64,000 nt of DNA, taken from NCBI RefSeq assembly GCF_000143415.4, contig NW_003314301.1:1176314-1240313 (forward strand), given 5' to 3'. Positions 1-11,376 of this stretch are shown in pieces. The position numbers were made by a program, and so were the translations under genes. The stretch comes from Selaginella moellendorffii (Eukaryota > Streptophyta > Lycopodiopsida > Selaginellales > Selaginellaceae). The notes under the pieces were generated by a model. It was given only the letters and a program-made list of their open reading frames with translations. It was not told where the DNA came from and searched no databases. Position 1 is the first letter of the stretch. Each line of letters starts with the position of its first letter.

Positions 1-494
1 TGGTTCCATACTTATTAAACAAGTATATAACTTAATGACGTAAGTTTAGTGTTTGGGACTTATGAAGTAAGTAAGTTTAATAACATAACCCTTTACAACA
101 CCATTCAGTAAAGTAAGCCCCACCATTGCAAAATCATCATCAAGCACATAGTTTTTCCATATTGGCATGTCAACTTTACCTTTGTCAATATTATTTGATT
201 GCTTTTAGTTTTTAGTGTTGGATTACATTACATTGAGTCTTGAATGTGGTGATTCACTCCTTGATGATGTATTATATATAGCTGAGTATTATCAAAGGAT
301 TAGTCTCAGATGCTAAGTATAGTATCTTCAACCTTGGTTAGTCTAGTTGCTAAAGAGTTTTGAGTGGTGATTTGCTCTCTCTTTTCTTTAGTTTTGCTAT
401 AATGTTGATGGCATTGAAATGATGCTCTATCGTTGACATTGTTACTATCAAGATTCAAGTGAAATGAAATGTCTCTTGAAAAAATTGATATTGA
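1..494. repeat. Gypsy-associated repeat, inverted copy of 3480-4060
   Basis: No gene is seen. The stretch matches the reverse complement of about 3480-4060, for example around 'gtgattcactccttgat' (250-270), which reappears reversed near 3715-3735. It is probably internal, non-coding sequence of the same gypsy family whose LTR follows. The short open frame at 306-545 has no family resemblance and is taken as chance. Confidence 0.5.
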
Positions 495-1558
495 GTTTCT
501 GTAGCATATATGGTTTTTACCCTTTATCCTATGGTGATTTACCATAGGATAACAACGAAGTGGAACCTAAACCATCCATGTGCCACATGTCATGTATCTA
601 AAGGATAGTGGTATGAAACCCAAGTTTCATAGCCTTGGGCCACTAAACAAAGAACAGAGCCAAACTCCTAAGTATGGAGCGAAGGAGCGAAGGTACTAGA
701 GCACAGAGTGACTTTCGAGCATATAGCCCAAAGAGCAAAGGACAAGAGCACAAAGCGACTTGAAATAGTCCTAGAGCATCCAGTATCCCAATGCCAAGAC
801 CAACATGCAAAACAGAGCCAAACAAAGTCTAGTGGTATTTCAACATATTAGTAGCCTAACACAAGGATATATGGGTACTCCACCAACTAATATGGTATGG
901 AACTTAGGATTAAATCCACGCAAGACACAAAGCAAAAATAGGCATGCAAACGAGAGCTAGACTATACCTCAAGTTGGTCAGTCATGCCTAACCTGATTAT
1001 CCCTACTATACATTTAAAACTCCCTATAACCGTCCCCCCCCCCCCCCAGGCGAAAAAGCTATTTTGAGGAAACCCGGCTTGGGGTTTCACCCTAAGCCTC
1101 CCTTAGAGACAGGGGTTAGGCCCTAGGACAAACTTGAAAATTAGTAAAAAATAAAATATCCCTAGGTTGGGAATTTGGAAAGGGGGCCCACACCATTGGG
1201 TTCAAAAAAATCTCTACATTCCAAAAAAAGGCCAAAAAATTAAATCGAACCGCTTTCCATAAATAGTATTTGGGAACGGAATGAGACTAACACAAAAGGG
1301 GGGAAAGGGGGGGTGTTTTAAAGAAAAGGGAAGCTATCATCCCGAAATATTAAGGGGCCAGTCCCAAAATGTAAGGGTTCTTGCCAAGGCAGGGCGAGAG
1401 AGAGGAAAAGAGAACTCATAAGCTAGACTAAATATACTTGGCTAAATAGACACTTAGGAATTCCTTCCTTATGCTCGTTTAGCCAAGTGTAGATGCAAAG
1501 TCCAATTACTAACACTTAAACAAGAGGGACTAATATAAGCTCCAACAATACCAACCTT

Positions 1559-1680
1559 TGTAAGCTCTTGAATTTGAACTTCCCGGGAGGTCACCCAGCC
1601 CAGTACTATTCAAACCCAAGGATGCTTAACCCCAAATATCCCAAGACCCTTAACCGATTGGAAAAGAAGGTGCACTCTTA
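1559..1680 (-). repeat. 5S rRNA-derived LTR (3' LTR of the TRIM)
   Basis: This is the second LTR of the same TRIM. It is nearly identical to 1889-2010 over its whole 122 bp, with about ten scattered differences by eye. It has the same 5S-like box around AGTACTGGGC and GGGTGACC on the minus strand. Confidence 0.78.
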
Positions 1681-1888
1681 TTTATGGGCCCTTTCCCTTT
1701 ATATTTGAACCCCATGGATCGTCTCTCAAGTTGTTCCCTTTGGTTGCTTACAATCCACCACGCTTCCCTGCAAATTCACGCCCTCGTGAACGAAAGCTGA
1801 GAGCCGTAGCTCTCCCGAGAGCCCCGCTCTCTTGACACCCTACCCCTTAGATCAACAGAGTCGGACCCGAGACCTCTCTGATACTAAA

Positions 1889-2010
1889 TGTAAGCTCCTG
1901 AATTTGGACTTCCCGGGAAGTCACCCAGTCCAGTACTATTCAAACCCAAAGACGCTTAACCCCAAATATCCCAAGACCCTTAACCGATTGGAAAAGGGGT
2001 TGCACTCTTA
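1889..2010 (-). repeat. 5S rRNA-derived LTR (5' LTR of the TRIM)
   Basis: The 3' half matches plant 5S rRNA closely on the minus strand, including GGTTAAGCGT, AGTACTGG and GGGTGAC followed by GGGAAGTCC. These cover the internal control region up to the C box. The 5' half keeps only the start (GAGTGCAACC against GGGTGCGATC). It is a retrotransposon LTR, not a working 5S gene, because it lacks a conserved A-box half and a T-run terminator in the right place. Confidence 0.8.
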
Positions 2011-2097
2011 CCTTTTGCCGTCGTGGCAGTAAGGAAAGAATATCTGAAAGCTCTAGCTAATAGATAACTTTTGATACCTGAAATCACATTTACAACA

Positions 2098-5000
2098 TTC
2101 TTTCCCCCTTAAGGAAGATCGATGTCCTCGTTGATGCATACTCCAGTCTAGACCATTGCTAAGGAAACAACTCTAAGAAAAGTTCATAGTGATCATACTA
2201 TGTTCAAAATGCACCAACTTAAATGAGTTAGGAGGCAATTTCTTTGTCTAACACGGATGTGCTACCAACTCAGACACCTTCTGGCCATCGTTGACAAGGA
2301 AATGACTAATAAAATTAACCACCCTTACTACTCTAGATGTCACTCAGCTTACAAAAGTGTGATATACCCCTACTCATAGAGACATAAAGAGAAAAGCTAG
2401 AGGCCCCAACCCTCATGAGCAAAGAAACCAAACTTATCAGTAAGGTTTAGATAGACTACTATAAATAGGTAGTTAGAGTTGTTTACATGGTCACACCCTT
2501 TTAATGAAATAAGGAACATTGACAGAAAGGCGGGTGATGTGACCAATTAACAATAGTTACCCCATGACTAAAGATTTCATTATGCACACAAAATGCTGAA
2601 GACAATCTGTTTATACTGGCCCAAACTCAAAGATTAATAGATGGATAATATTAAAGTTAGAGACAATAATATCTTATAGACTTAATTATCAGTGAATAAA
2701 TATTAGATTAGAACACAAAAGTATTCCAAATAAGGTATCATCCGATAAACCAGAATTAGAGTACATGAACCACCAAGATCATTATAGTTGGAAAACATAG
2801 GATTCACCATCTAACAAAATTCAATAGCTAGTGTATCATTAAGGACACTCAATGACAAAACTTAACTATCAAACACACTAAACAACTTATAAAAGACAAG
2901 TATAAGAACACAAAGTATCATTGACAGATAAGTAAAATGCTCACGAATGTATAACCCAAAGAAAATAACATTTAACTTATCAAAACCAACTGTAACAATA
3001 ATTAATAGAATAAAATGAATGTTACAAGACCAATAAACACTTATTCATGCTAATTATCACACTAGCCAATCTGAATAAATTTTAGTCAATAAGTTGCTTA
3101 AACAAGTGTTAGCAACATCCTATTGATGTCTCAAACTCAAGAGACCAATCCAAAGAAAACCACAAAGAACATATGGTAATGTGAAAAACCATAAGTCATC
3201 AAAGAGAACAACTAACCATCATGAAAAAACATTAATCATTTCATCAATGAAGAGATGTATAATCATTGTCGAAGATAGAATCCATCATCCCAAAGAACAG
3301 CAAATCATTTTAAATCAACAATAATTAAGCAAAACTTTTAACAAGGACAATAATTCAATAACTCAAACTTTCTACTCAATTCGTTTGAACGTCAATACAA
3401 TTGCTAACTAGCAATTATACAAATGCCAATAACATAAAGCTATAACCAAACCATCAACACTATTTTCATTGAGACTAATGAAACTCAATATTAATCCTAT
3501 GGAGAGATATCTCATTTCACTCGAATCTCAACATTAATAATGTCAATAACAAGGCATCACTTCAATACCATCAACACCATAACAAAGTTAATAGAAAGCA
3601 AGAGTGAATTAGCACCCAAACTCTTTAACAACCAAATTAACCAAAGTTGAAGATACTTTACTTAGTATCTGAGACCAATCCTCCAACAATACTCAGTTAT
3701 AAATAACACCTTATCAAGGAGTGATTCACCACATCCAAGACTCCATAAAATCTAACACTACTGACTAAACACAACTAAATGATATTGATAGAGGTAGAGT
3801 CAACATGCTAACATGGAAAAATAATGTAAGTTTAATGACACAATTTTTCACAACACCATTTAGTAAAACAAGCTTATCATTGATAAATCTTCATCAAGTG
3901 AAGCAAGTGTTAAAAGTCATTAACAAAGTCTATAAGTAACCACTAGTTATAAAGTAACTAACAATCACTCTTCAACTTGCCTTCACAAAACTTAAACACT
4001 AAACTCATATTATCGAGTTATATACTTGTTCAACATAAACGTAATACCCCAAGTATAAGATAAAGGTTCATGGACAAACACAAACTAAATGACCACTCGA
4101 ATCTAACTCAACCGCAATAAACTCACTAATGCATTTAACCAACATTTCTGAGCATGCCTTGAAGAGGCTAACTATGCATGATCAATACTTAGTTGAAACT
4201 AAAATGAAGACCATGAGATAGATAACTTCCTCATAGACAAAGCTATAGTATAGGTACTAATATCTTAACCTCAAACAACTAAGTTAGACATCATCATACT
4301 TAACCAAAGTGCAAGACTACCAAGACTAAGTCAAGATCAATGAAAGTTCACTACTTTTACAGAGTTTAACGAAATGCAAGGTGCAACTTGCCACCTAACA
4401 TAATGCTATAGAAAAATGGCACAAAAGTGACTTTTATAGAAAAGTGCAATAGCCACAATTCTACACCAACTCCAGACACTATCCAACTTAATTGTTTGTA
4501 AGCAACTAAATTTTCCATTTTACTTTAGTCACTTAACCACACCTCTGATGACTTGGAGGAGTCTCACTCATAACCTCTATAAGTCCTATTCCGGACTTGG
4601 GGCTTGCTATCCCCGAGAATGGCATCTATGCCACTCAACCTTTGCACTTGGTCCAAGTGTTCCACATGTCCAATCCCATGACCGACACCCCAAAGTACCA
4701 CCAACCTATCAACCCGTTACGCTAAGGCCATGTCCCTTCACCTTGGTCATACTGGTGGTCTAACACCACTTGCATCACAGTCCCGTCTCTCAAAGACTGG
4801 GCCATCCATCCATGAGTGATCATCCCAGATCCACTCCTTAGCATCTTTAGGATGCCCACAGATAGGGGATATAGCCTTCCCCAATATCCTTTTTCCAGTC
4901 CCTTCCAAATCCTTTTCTGTCCATGGCTGTGTTTGCCAACACTACCACTGGGTCAAGGCCCACAGGCCTGACCACTAAGTTCCCTAGTCCTCTAGGACTT

Positions 5001-5484
5001 CTTCACCACATGACTGTATCCTTGGTCACTACACCAGAGGACTGCTCCTTTTCCTTCCCATAGTTTGGACATTTGGGACAACATTTCGGAACACTGTAGC
5101 CCTACGCGAGCCTTGCAGGTACTCTCCCCTCCTGCCTTTGGGTGCTCTAGCCATGGGCTTAGAGCGAGGTTCCATTGAGCCATGCCAGGTATCCAAGTAG
5201 GTAGTGCCACCCATACTTTGACTGGGAGCATCGACTATTCGATCTCCCAGGGGAACTAGAGCCTGCTCTTGAACACTTCACCAAGCTACCCTGTTTGTCG
5301 GTCCGTATTCACTCTAGTCTTGGACTTCCCAGTGGTCAACTCATCACCCAACACCTGGGTATAGCCTTCCTGGGCCAAACTAGCCTTTCTTGGCCAAATT
5401 GGCTCCACTAGGCTCCAACCCTGATACTTTCCATACTATACTTTTGGAACCCCCCGCAGAACCCCCCCTAGGGGGACGATCGCT
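2098..5484. repeat. Decayed retroelement DNA, no gene recognised
   Basis: The stretch is AT-rich and full of stops on both strands. 2098-2150 is the end of a minus-strand gypsy internal region, since it corresponds to 10820-10858 reversed. 3480-4060 is the inverted partner of 1-494. 4550-5480 is more GC-rich and has small open frames on both strands, but none resembles a known family. This part precedes the minisatellite in the same way that sequence near 32.1 kb precedes its relative. Confidence 0.4.
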
Positions 5485-5960
5485 TTGGGCTTTCACCCAA
5501 TAGCCTGTATTAGTATTCGAACTCGGACTCAGATTCGAAATCGGACTCGGACTCGGTCTCGGTCCCAGTTTCAGACTCGGACTCGATTTTGGTTTCGGTC
5601 TTGGTCTTGGTCTCGGTCTCGGTTCCATCTTGGACTCCATCTCGGACTCCATATCGGACTCCATCTCGGGTCCATTTCAAACTCCATCTCGGACTCCATC
5701 TCGGGTCTATCTCAGACTCCATCTCGGGTCCATCTCGGACTCCATTTCGGGTCCATCTCAGACTCCATCTCGGGTCCATCTTGGACTCTATCTCGGGTCC
5801 ATCTTGAACTCCATCTCGGACTCCATCTCGGGTCCATCTCGGACTCCATCTTGGACTCCATCTTAGGTCCATCTCAAACTCCAACTCGGGCTTCATCTTG
5901 GGTCCATTTTGGATTCCATCTCGGTCCATCTCGGACTCCTCCACATGTCATGTGTTGGTC
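5485..5960. repeat. Minisatellite built on TCGGACTCCATC units
   Basis: About 450 bp consist of alternating units such as CTCGGACTCCAT and CTCGGGTCCAT, most often combining into a 24-bp period. Because the unit length is a multiple of three, all frames stay open. This explains the overlapping Ser/Arg/His- and Asp/Gly-rich open frames on both strands, which I do not take as genes. A strongly diverged relative with the same leading sequence lies at 32110-32340. Confidence 0.85.
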
Positions 5961-6199
5961 CTCTTGTGTCCCTTTTCTAGAGACTCACTCATTGCTTGCT
6001 TTGTGCTTGTTCTTTGAGCACTTCGTTGGGAGTTCCACTCCCGCTTTCGACTTTTCAAGTTGGAGCTTTTAGTCCAAACGTGTTATGCTCGTTTGGCTTT
6101 TGCTTCGGCCATCACCATATTGCACCCTTTCAGCTCCACTTTGGGGCCTAGGGATTTTGTGTCTCACATTGTCTTAGCCCCAAAAGTCAGCATCCCTTT

Positions 6200-7978
6200 C
6201 GGGTCACATCATATAAACTACCTATTATAGTTTAAGCTAGTGAAAGGGTTAGAGTTGACTTCAATTAATTTGTAATAGTTTTCGAAAATGGAATGGTTTT
6301 CAAGCAAAAACTTTAATAAATCAGCCATTGGAAAAGCCTAAAAAAATTTATGGAAAATTTTCCATCCTAGAAAAAGAATGAATCTTAGTCTAGAAATACA
6401 AATTCTCAAGACTCAACCAATTTCCTCTTACTAACAATTTTATATATGTTCACCTCAATACAAATTCTTATAACCTAACAATATGTCTAAGCATCGAATA
6501 CCATACCTATATTTCTGACATCTAACACTGACATCTGTAAAATGCAAAATGAACATCCAAGGCTTAATCACGAAGACCACATCTTTGGATATTCACATTG
6601 CACTAACACTTTTCTTCAATCACTTTTAAGATTCAGTTTGAAGCCAAAACACTAACAAGAAAAATAACATGGAAATCCAAGATCTAAGGAAAATTCCTCA
6701 TCACTTAAAATAACAATGTCACTCATTAACACAAGTGCTAACATTTTTAATGCCTCAACTACACACCTTTTCCATTTAACAATTTATTCGAAGTGCTAAT
6801 GGATTAACTAACGAGCTATAGTAAATAAATGCTACAACCCTTTTCCAATACCTCAATGGGCAAACTCAAGGAACCAAGGAACCAACTTAAGCTTAGCATA
6901 ATGAATCACTATAAAGAATCTAGTTAAAGTTACTACAATATTACTATATGTAAGTTCACTATCAACCACTTTGGGGTTGAACATCGTTTAACCAAACAAC
7001 TTTGTAAACATGTTACTCACTATCATATAAATATGATATAAAAATCACAATGACTTGATCATCAATTAAGCAATACCATGAGCAACACCCATGTCATTAC
7101 TTCAAAGGTTTATGTGACTATCAAGTGCCAACTCGATTCAATAAAATGCAACATAAATGCCACACTCCACCGATAGAAATTTACGATACCCAACACCACT
7201 AACTTTTGTTCATAACATAGACAAGCTCATACCACTTTCTTTCTGACCAAAATCAAAACTAATCCAACACCAGACTACTTAAGAAGCAATAGCAAGGTTC
7301 CTCGGAAAAGAATTAAGCATTGCAACCCAAGCCTTCAATAGTAAGCTTAGACAAAATGATTTAGTTCTTCACTGCTATCCATCCCATAATTCACCATTTA
7401 TAAGATCATCATTTCCAAAATGTATCAAGGTAGAGACTCTTGATTACATAATATGAACACGAGCAATGAATTAGCACCTCATTGCAAATCATCTCTCCAA
7501 GAGAAAATGATTTATGTTTTGATCCCTCATTCTTGATAACTCTCTTTTCGATCTTATCTTTAACTAAACCTTAAGTTTGCTTTCACACTGCTTTCAGTCC
7601 AATCCAAGACAAGTTTATGAGAGAGCATGGCAATGACTGCTTGAACCAATAGACTAATCCCTACAATCTTGATTGATCCACTCATAATCATGCCTAGGAA
7701 GGATCCACTAGTGCCGTCTTAAACAGCTACAAACTAGCCTATTTACCACTTATAGTAAACCCAATAGAGGTTTACTTTCATCTATGGTACATGGAACAAC
7801 AACTGGAATCACCGATAAGCTAGCATTAATTCTGCCAACTCAAAGTGTAACCTTGAGTTACTAATGTGCCTCACTCATGAGCCCAAATGCAAACTCGTGC
7901 AAAATGGTATACCTCAAATCCATCTTCCCAACTCAAAGTGTAACCTTAAGTTGTTAATTGCCTAGGGCGAAGTCGTTG
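6200..7978. repeat. Decayed retroelement internal sequence
   Basis: This is AT-rich sequence without a recognisable gene. The part 6980-7930 reappears in reverse orientation at about 58380-59400, for instance around the blocks 'actcatgagcccaaatgcaa' (7871-7890) and 58595-58610. It joins abruptly to reverse transcriptase sequence at 7979, so the gypsy pol is truncated at its 5' side. Confidence 0.5.
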
Positions 7979-10262
7979 GTTCACCAAGCTAGATCTTGCT
8001 TTTGAGTACTGGCAAGTACCGATGGCCAAAAAAGATATTCCTAAGATTGCTTTTCGTACACCATTTGGTTTGTACGAGTTCTTAGTGATGCCGTTTGGTT
8101 TGAACAATGCTTCAGAAACTTTCCAACGAATGATGGATGAGGTTCTTTGTGATATGCCAGAGGTGATTGCTGACTTCATTGATGATGTCTTGATTCACTC
8201 AAAGGGGACCTGGGAGGAGCACATTCGTGATGTTTGTAAAGTGTTGGATCGGCTACGCGACATTGGTTTAAAGCTAAAGCAGTCAAAGTGTGTGTTTGGG
8301 TCCAAGGATACAGCTTATCTTGGGTACCGTATTACTCATGAGGGTTTGCAAGTTGATCCTGACAAACTTGTGGCTGTTCTAAAGTTCCCTACTCCGAAGT
8401 GTGTGAATAATGTGCAGTGTTTCTTGGGCAAGGTGCAGTATCTCAGTCGTTTTGTGGATCATCTTTCTGATTGCACTGCACCGTTGCGAGCGTTGCTGAA
8501 GTCATCAACATCATCTTTCATCTGGTCTCTGGATTGTGAATGGGCATTTGGGGATCTCAAAGAGCTATTGATGACTCCTCCAGTTTTGGCATATCCTAAC
8601 TACACTCGACCTTTTATTTTGCGTGTGGATGCTTTTGACATTGGTCTTGGAGGTGTGTTGATGCAAGAGAGTTCGAGTGTGCCTGGTCAACGCCATCCTA
8701 TTGCGTATATAAGCCGTACATTACAACCAGCGGAAATGAACTACTCCACAATAGAGAAGGAGTGTTTAGCAGCAATTTGGGGTTTCGAGAAACTTCATGC
8801 ATATCTATATGGTTCTCGGACATTACTTGAAGGTGATCATGCTGCTGTTACTTCATTATTGAAGCGGAAGAACCTAGTTGGTCGTACTGCTCGATGGGCT
8901 TTGAAGATTCAGATATATGATTTTGATGTTGTTCATCGCCCAGGGAGTTCTATGGCTGATGTTGATGCCCTTTCTCAAGCTCTTCTTCCTTCTCCATTCT
9001 CTTCTCATGTTTCTGATGAGCCTGTTATTCTAGCCTCTGTGGATTTTCTAGACGAGGATTTTGAGCCGTCGGCGGTTGTTGTACTTGACATTCAGTGTCC
9101 ACAATGCGCAGAGCAAGATCTACCTTCTCTTGATGAGGTTCGTGAGGCTCAAAAAATTGAGCCGTGGATTCGAAGGCTTCGAGATGGGTTTAAGAATCTT
9201 GCATCACTTGCTGATGACTTGCTTTTCCGGCATTTACATTCTCAATATCGCCTTGAAGACGGCCTTCTTTATTTTGTGGGGACGAATCTTGATGATCATT
9301 TACGGCTGGTGGTGCCTTCTATCTTTATTCCGCGGTTTCTCCATGCCTACCATGATTCTCCTGTTCTAGGTGGGCATATGGGACATGGTTGTGTAACTGA
9401 GAAGTTGCGCAGGTCTTTCTATTGGCTGGAGATGCGACGTGATATTATCCAGTATGTGCGTAGCTGCGTTTGGTGCCAAACTCGTAATACTCCCCCTCAA
9501 GCTGCGGAAGGACAGTTGGAGTCAATTGCAGTTTCTCGTCCGTTTGAGTTGGTGGCGTTTGATCTTATGGGACCTTTTCCATGGTCAACTACTAGCAATG
9601 AGTATGTTATTATTGCTTCTGACTACTTGACTCGTTGGGTGGAAGTTGGTGCTCTTGCTAGCGCCTCTACAACTGCTATTGGATACTTCCTCCTCAATCG
9701 AGTGGTGTTCCAGCATTCTTGTCTAGAGTAGATTCTTTCAGATCCTTATCATCCACAATCAAACGGTCTGGTGGAACGACTCATTCGGACATTCAAGGGG
9801 ATGATTGCGAAGTATGTGAACTTTCAGCATTTGGATTGGGATGGTTATTTGCCATCTCTTTGGTATGCATATGTCACAGGGGTGTAGAGTTCTGTTGGTG
9901 CTTCACCATATAAACTCCTATATGGTCATAATCCAATATTATCAATGGAGCTAGGTTTACCTTCGCGATTGCCACGAGCTACAAATGCTAGGTCATGGGA
10001 TTAGTATTTGACGAGCATTCTTCCACTTGTCCGAGCGAAGTCTGGCGAACACTTAGGCCACGTACAAGTGGGACAACAACGGCAGTACAACTCCTATCAT
10101 CGTGCACCTGCGGAGTACAAAGTGGATGATTTAGTGTTAGTCCGTTTTCCCCATCTTACAATACGTGGTTTATCTAAGGGGCTCTTTGCACAGTGGAAAG
10201 GACCGTATCGGGTGTTGCAGCAAGTTAGACCACAAGTTTATGAGGTTCGGCATGACATCTAG
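7979..10262 (+). pseudogene. Ty3/gypsy pol: RT, RNase H and integrase, broken
   Basis: This is reverse transcriptase/integrase polyprotein of a Ty3/gypsy retrotransposon. It starts inside RT (FTKLDL from 7980; AFRTPFGLYEF; active-site FIDDVL near 8173). RNase H follows (LRVDAFD near 8620, then EKECLAAIW). Next come an integrase H2C2 zinc finger (H-x-x-x-H near 9350-9380, CVWCQ near 9465) and the first integrase core Asp (FDLMGPF near 9555). A long frame is open from 8022 to 9731. Then a stop and frame changes break the integrase core. Its end (SNGLVERL, then a GPYRVL segment at about 10200) continues to 10262. The N-terminal gag, protease and start of RT are missing. The element is dead. Confidence 0.9.
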
Positions 10263-10858
10263 CAGGCCGATCCTCTAGAGATTGTGCATATGTAGCGGTT
10301 GAAACGCTTCATACAAAGGGATCAGGAGCAGTTAATACCACCTACAGATCCGCCAATGCCTACTTTGGTGCATAGGTACAATCCATAACCATGGGGATAA
10401 CTATTATAGAGTAATCGCAAATCCCCACCTCTCTCTCGTTGACTCATTTTTAAAAGGGGTGTGGTCATGTAAATAACTTCATTTGCCAATTTATACTAGT
10501 TGTCTAAATCTTCCTGACGGGGTTGATTTCTTGCTCAAGGGATTTAGGCCTTTGGCTCCCTCCTTATGTCCTTGCGGGTAGGGATGTATCAATCCTTTGT
10601 AAGCCAAGTGGTACTCGAAGTAACAAGGGTGGCTAACTCTATTAGTTAGTTCCTTGTTGGTGATGGCTAAAGGGTGTTTGAGTCTTAATGTCTTTTGATG
10701 TAGAGGAGAGGTAGTTTCATCACTCATTTAAGTTAGTGTGTTTCCCATATAATATGCTTTCTATTAACTTTCAGAGTTGTTTTCTTAACTTTCAGAGTTG
10801 TTTGCTAGACTTAGGTTTGCATCAACAAGGACATTGATTTTCCTTAAGGGGGGGAGAG

Positions 10859-11376
10859 TGTCGTGAATATGACTTCAAGTATCGAAAGATACTTATCCAC
10901 TTATTGCCACGATGGCAGGAGGTCAGTATTGCTAGTTCCTTTTATAGTCTCCCCCCAAGCTAGTTGAGAAACTGGTTATTGCGTGTGCACTTGACCAAAT
11001 GAGTATAAGGATGGAATTCCTAAATACTATTAGTCAAATATACTTGATTTGGTTAGAGAAACTCATTTATTGAGTTGCACTTGTTAGTGGTAGGAACCCC
11101 CTTGATATTGACTTTAGTCCCTTAATATCATTACATGGTAACTTATTGTATCTGCCAAACACCTTTATTATCATGCTTTATGTGTTGGTTCCGCTTCAAA
11201 TCCATATGCTATTTATAGTAAGTATTTAGATCTACCCAAAAGGCATATTTATGGAATGTAGAGAATGTCCTGAACTCTATAGTGTTGTTCCTGCTCCCTC
11301 ATTTGCAATTTAGTGCTATTCCATATTTAATAAGTTTTCACATTTGTCCTAGAGACTAACTCTTGGTGCTAAGGGA
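10859..11376 (+). mobile_element. 3' LTR of the gypsy element, first segment
   Basis: A purine tract (AAGGGGGGGAGAG, about 10847-10857) is followed by TGTCGTGAATATG, taken as the LTR start. Relatives on the other strand at 2097 and 57420 start in the same way. The LTR stops at the hAT insertion and resumes at 13905-13983 and 26932. The 600 bp between integrase and this LTR (10263-10858) contain no recognisable gene. Confidence 0.75.

Larger units (their letters stand above)
1559..2010 (-). mobile_element. Cassandra-type TRIM retrotransposon with 5S rRNA-like LTRs
   Basis: This is a complete tiny LTR element read on the minus strand. It has an LTR at 1889-2010, an internal region of 208 bp, and an LTR at 1559-1680. 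Next to the first LTR is a primer-binding site resembling the plant initiator-Met type (TAGTATCAGAG, about 1877-1888). Next to the second is a purine-rich tract (AAAGGGAAAGGGCC, about 1686-1702). Both LTRs consist almost wholly of degenerate 5S rRNA sequence, the known hallmark of Cassandra TRIMs. It encodes no protein and would depend on other elements for movement. It is inserted in a gypsy LTR with a short flanking duplication (CCTT/ACCTT). Confidence 0.8.
510..2097 (-). mobile_element. LTR of a Ty3/gypsy element, interrupted by a TRIM
   Basis: Read on the minus strand, a polypurine tract at 2098-2114 is followed by a sequence starting TGTTGTAAATG. This corresponds to the plus-strand LTR that starts at 10859. 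The far end (about 510-560) holds the inverted repeat TATCCTATGGT/ACCATAGGATA. The same end is seen at 56470-56510 and, reversed, near 58330-58350. A 452-bp TRIM sits inside at 1559-2010. A run of 14 C at 1034-1047 lies in it. Many C-to-T changes separate it from its relatives, as expected of old methylated repeats. Confidence 0.7.

Noticed and set aside
1034-1047. Run of 14 C
   Set aside because: Simple homopolymer inside an old LTR; length may be a sequencing artefact.
1559-2010. Possible functional 5S rRNA genes
   Set aside because: Only the 3' half is well kept and each copy ends at LTR borders with primer site and purine tract, so it is a retrotransposon.
5485-6072. Long Ser/Arg/His-rich open frame on + and Asp/Gly-rich frame on -
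   Set aside because: Produced by the minisatellite; a repeat unit divisible by three keeps all frames open on both strands.
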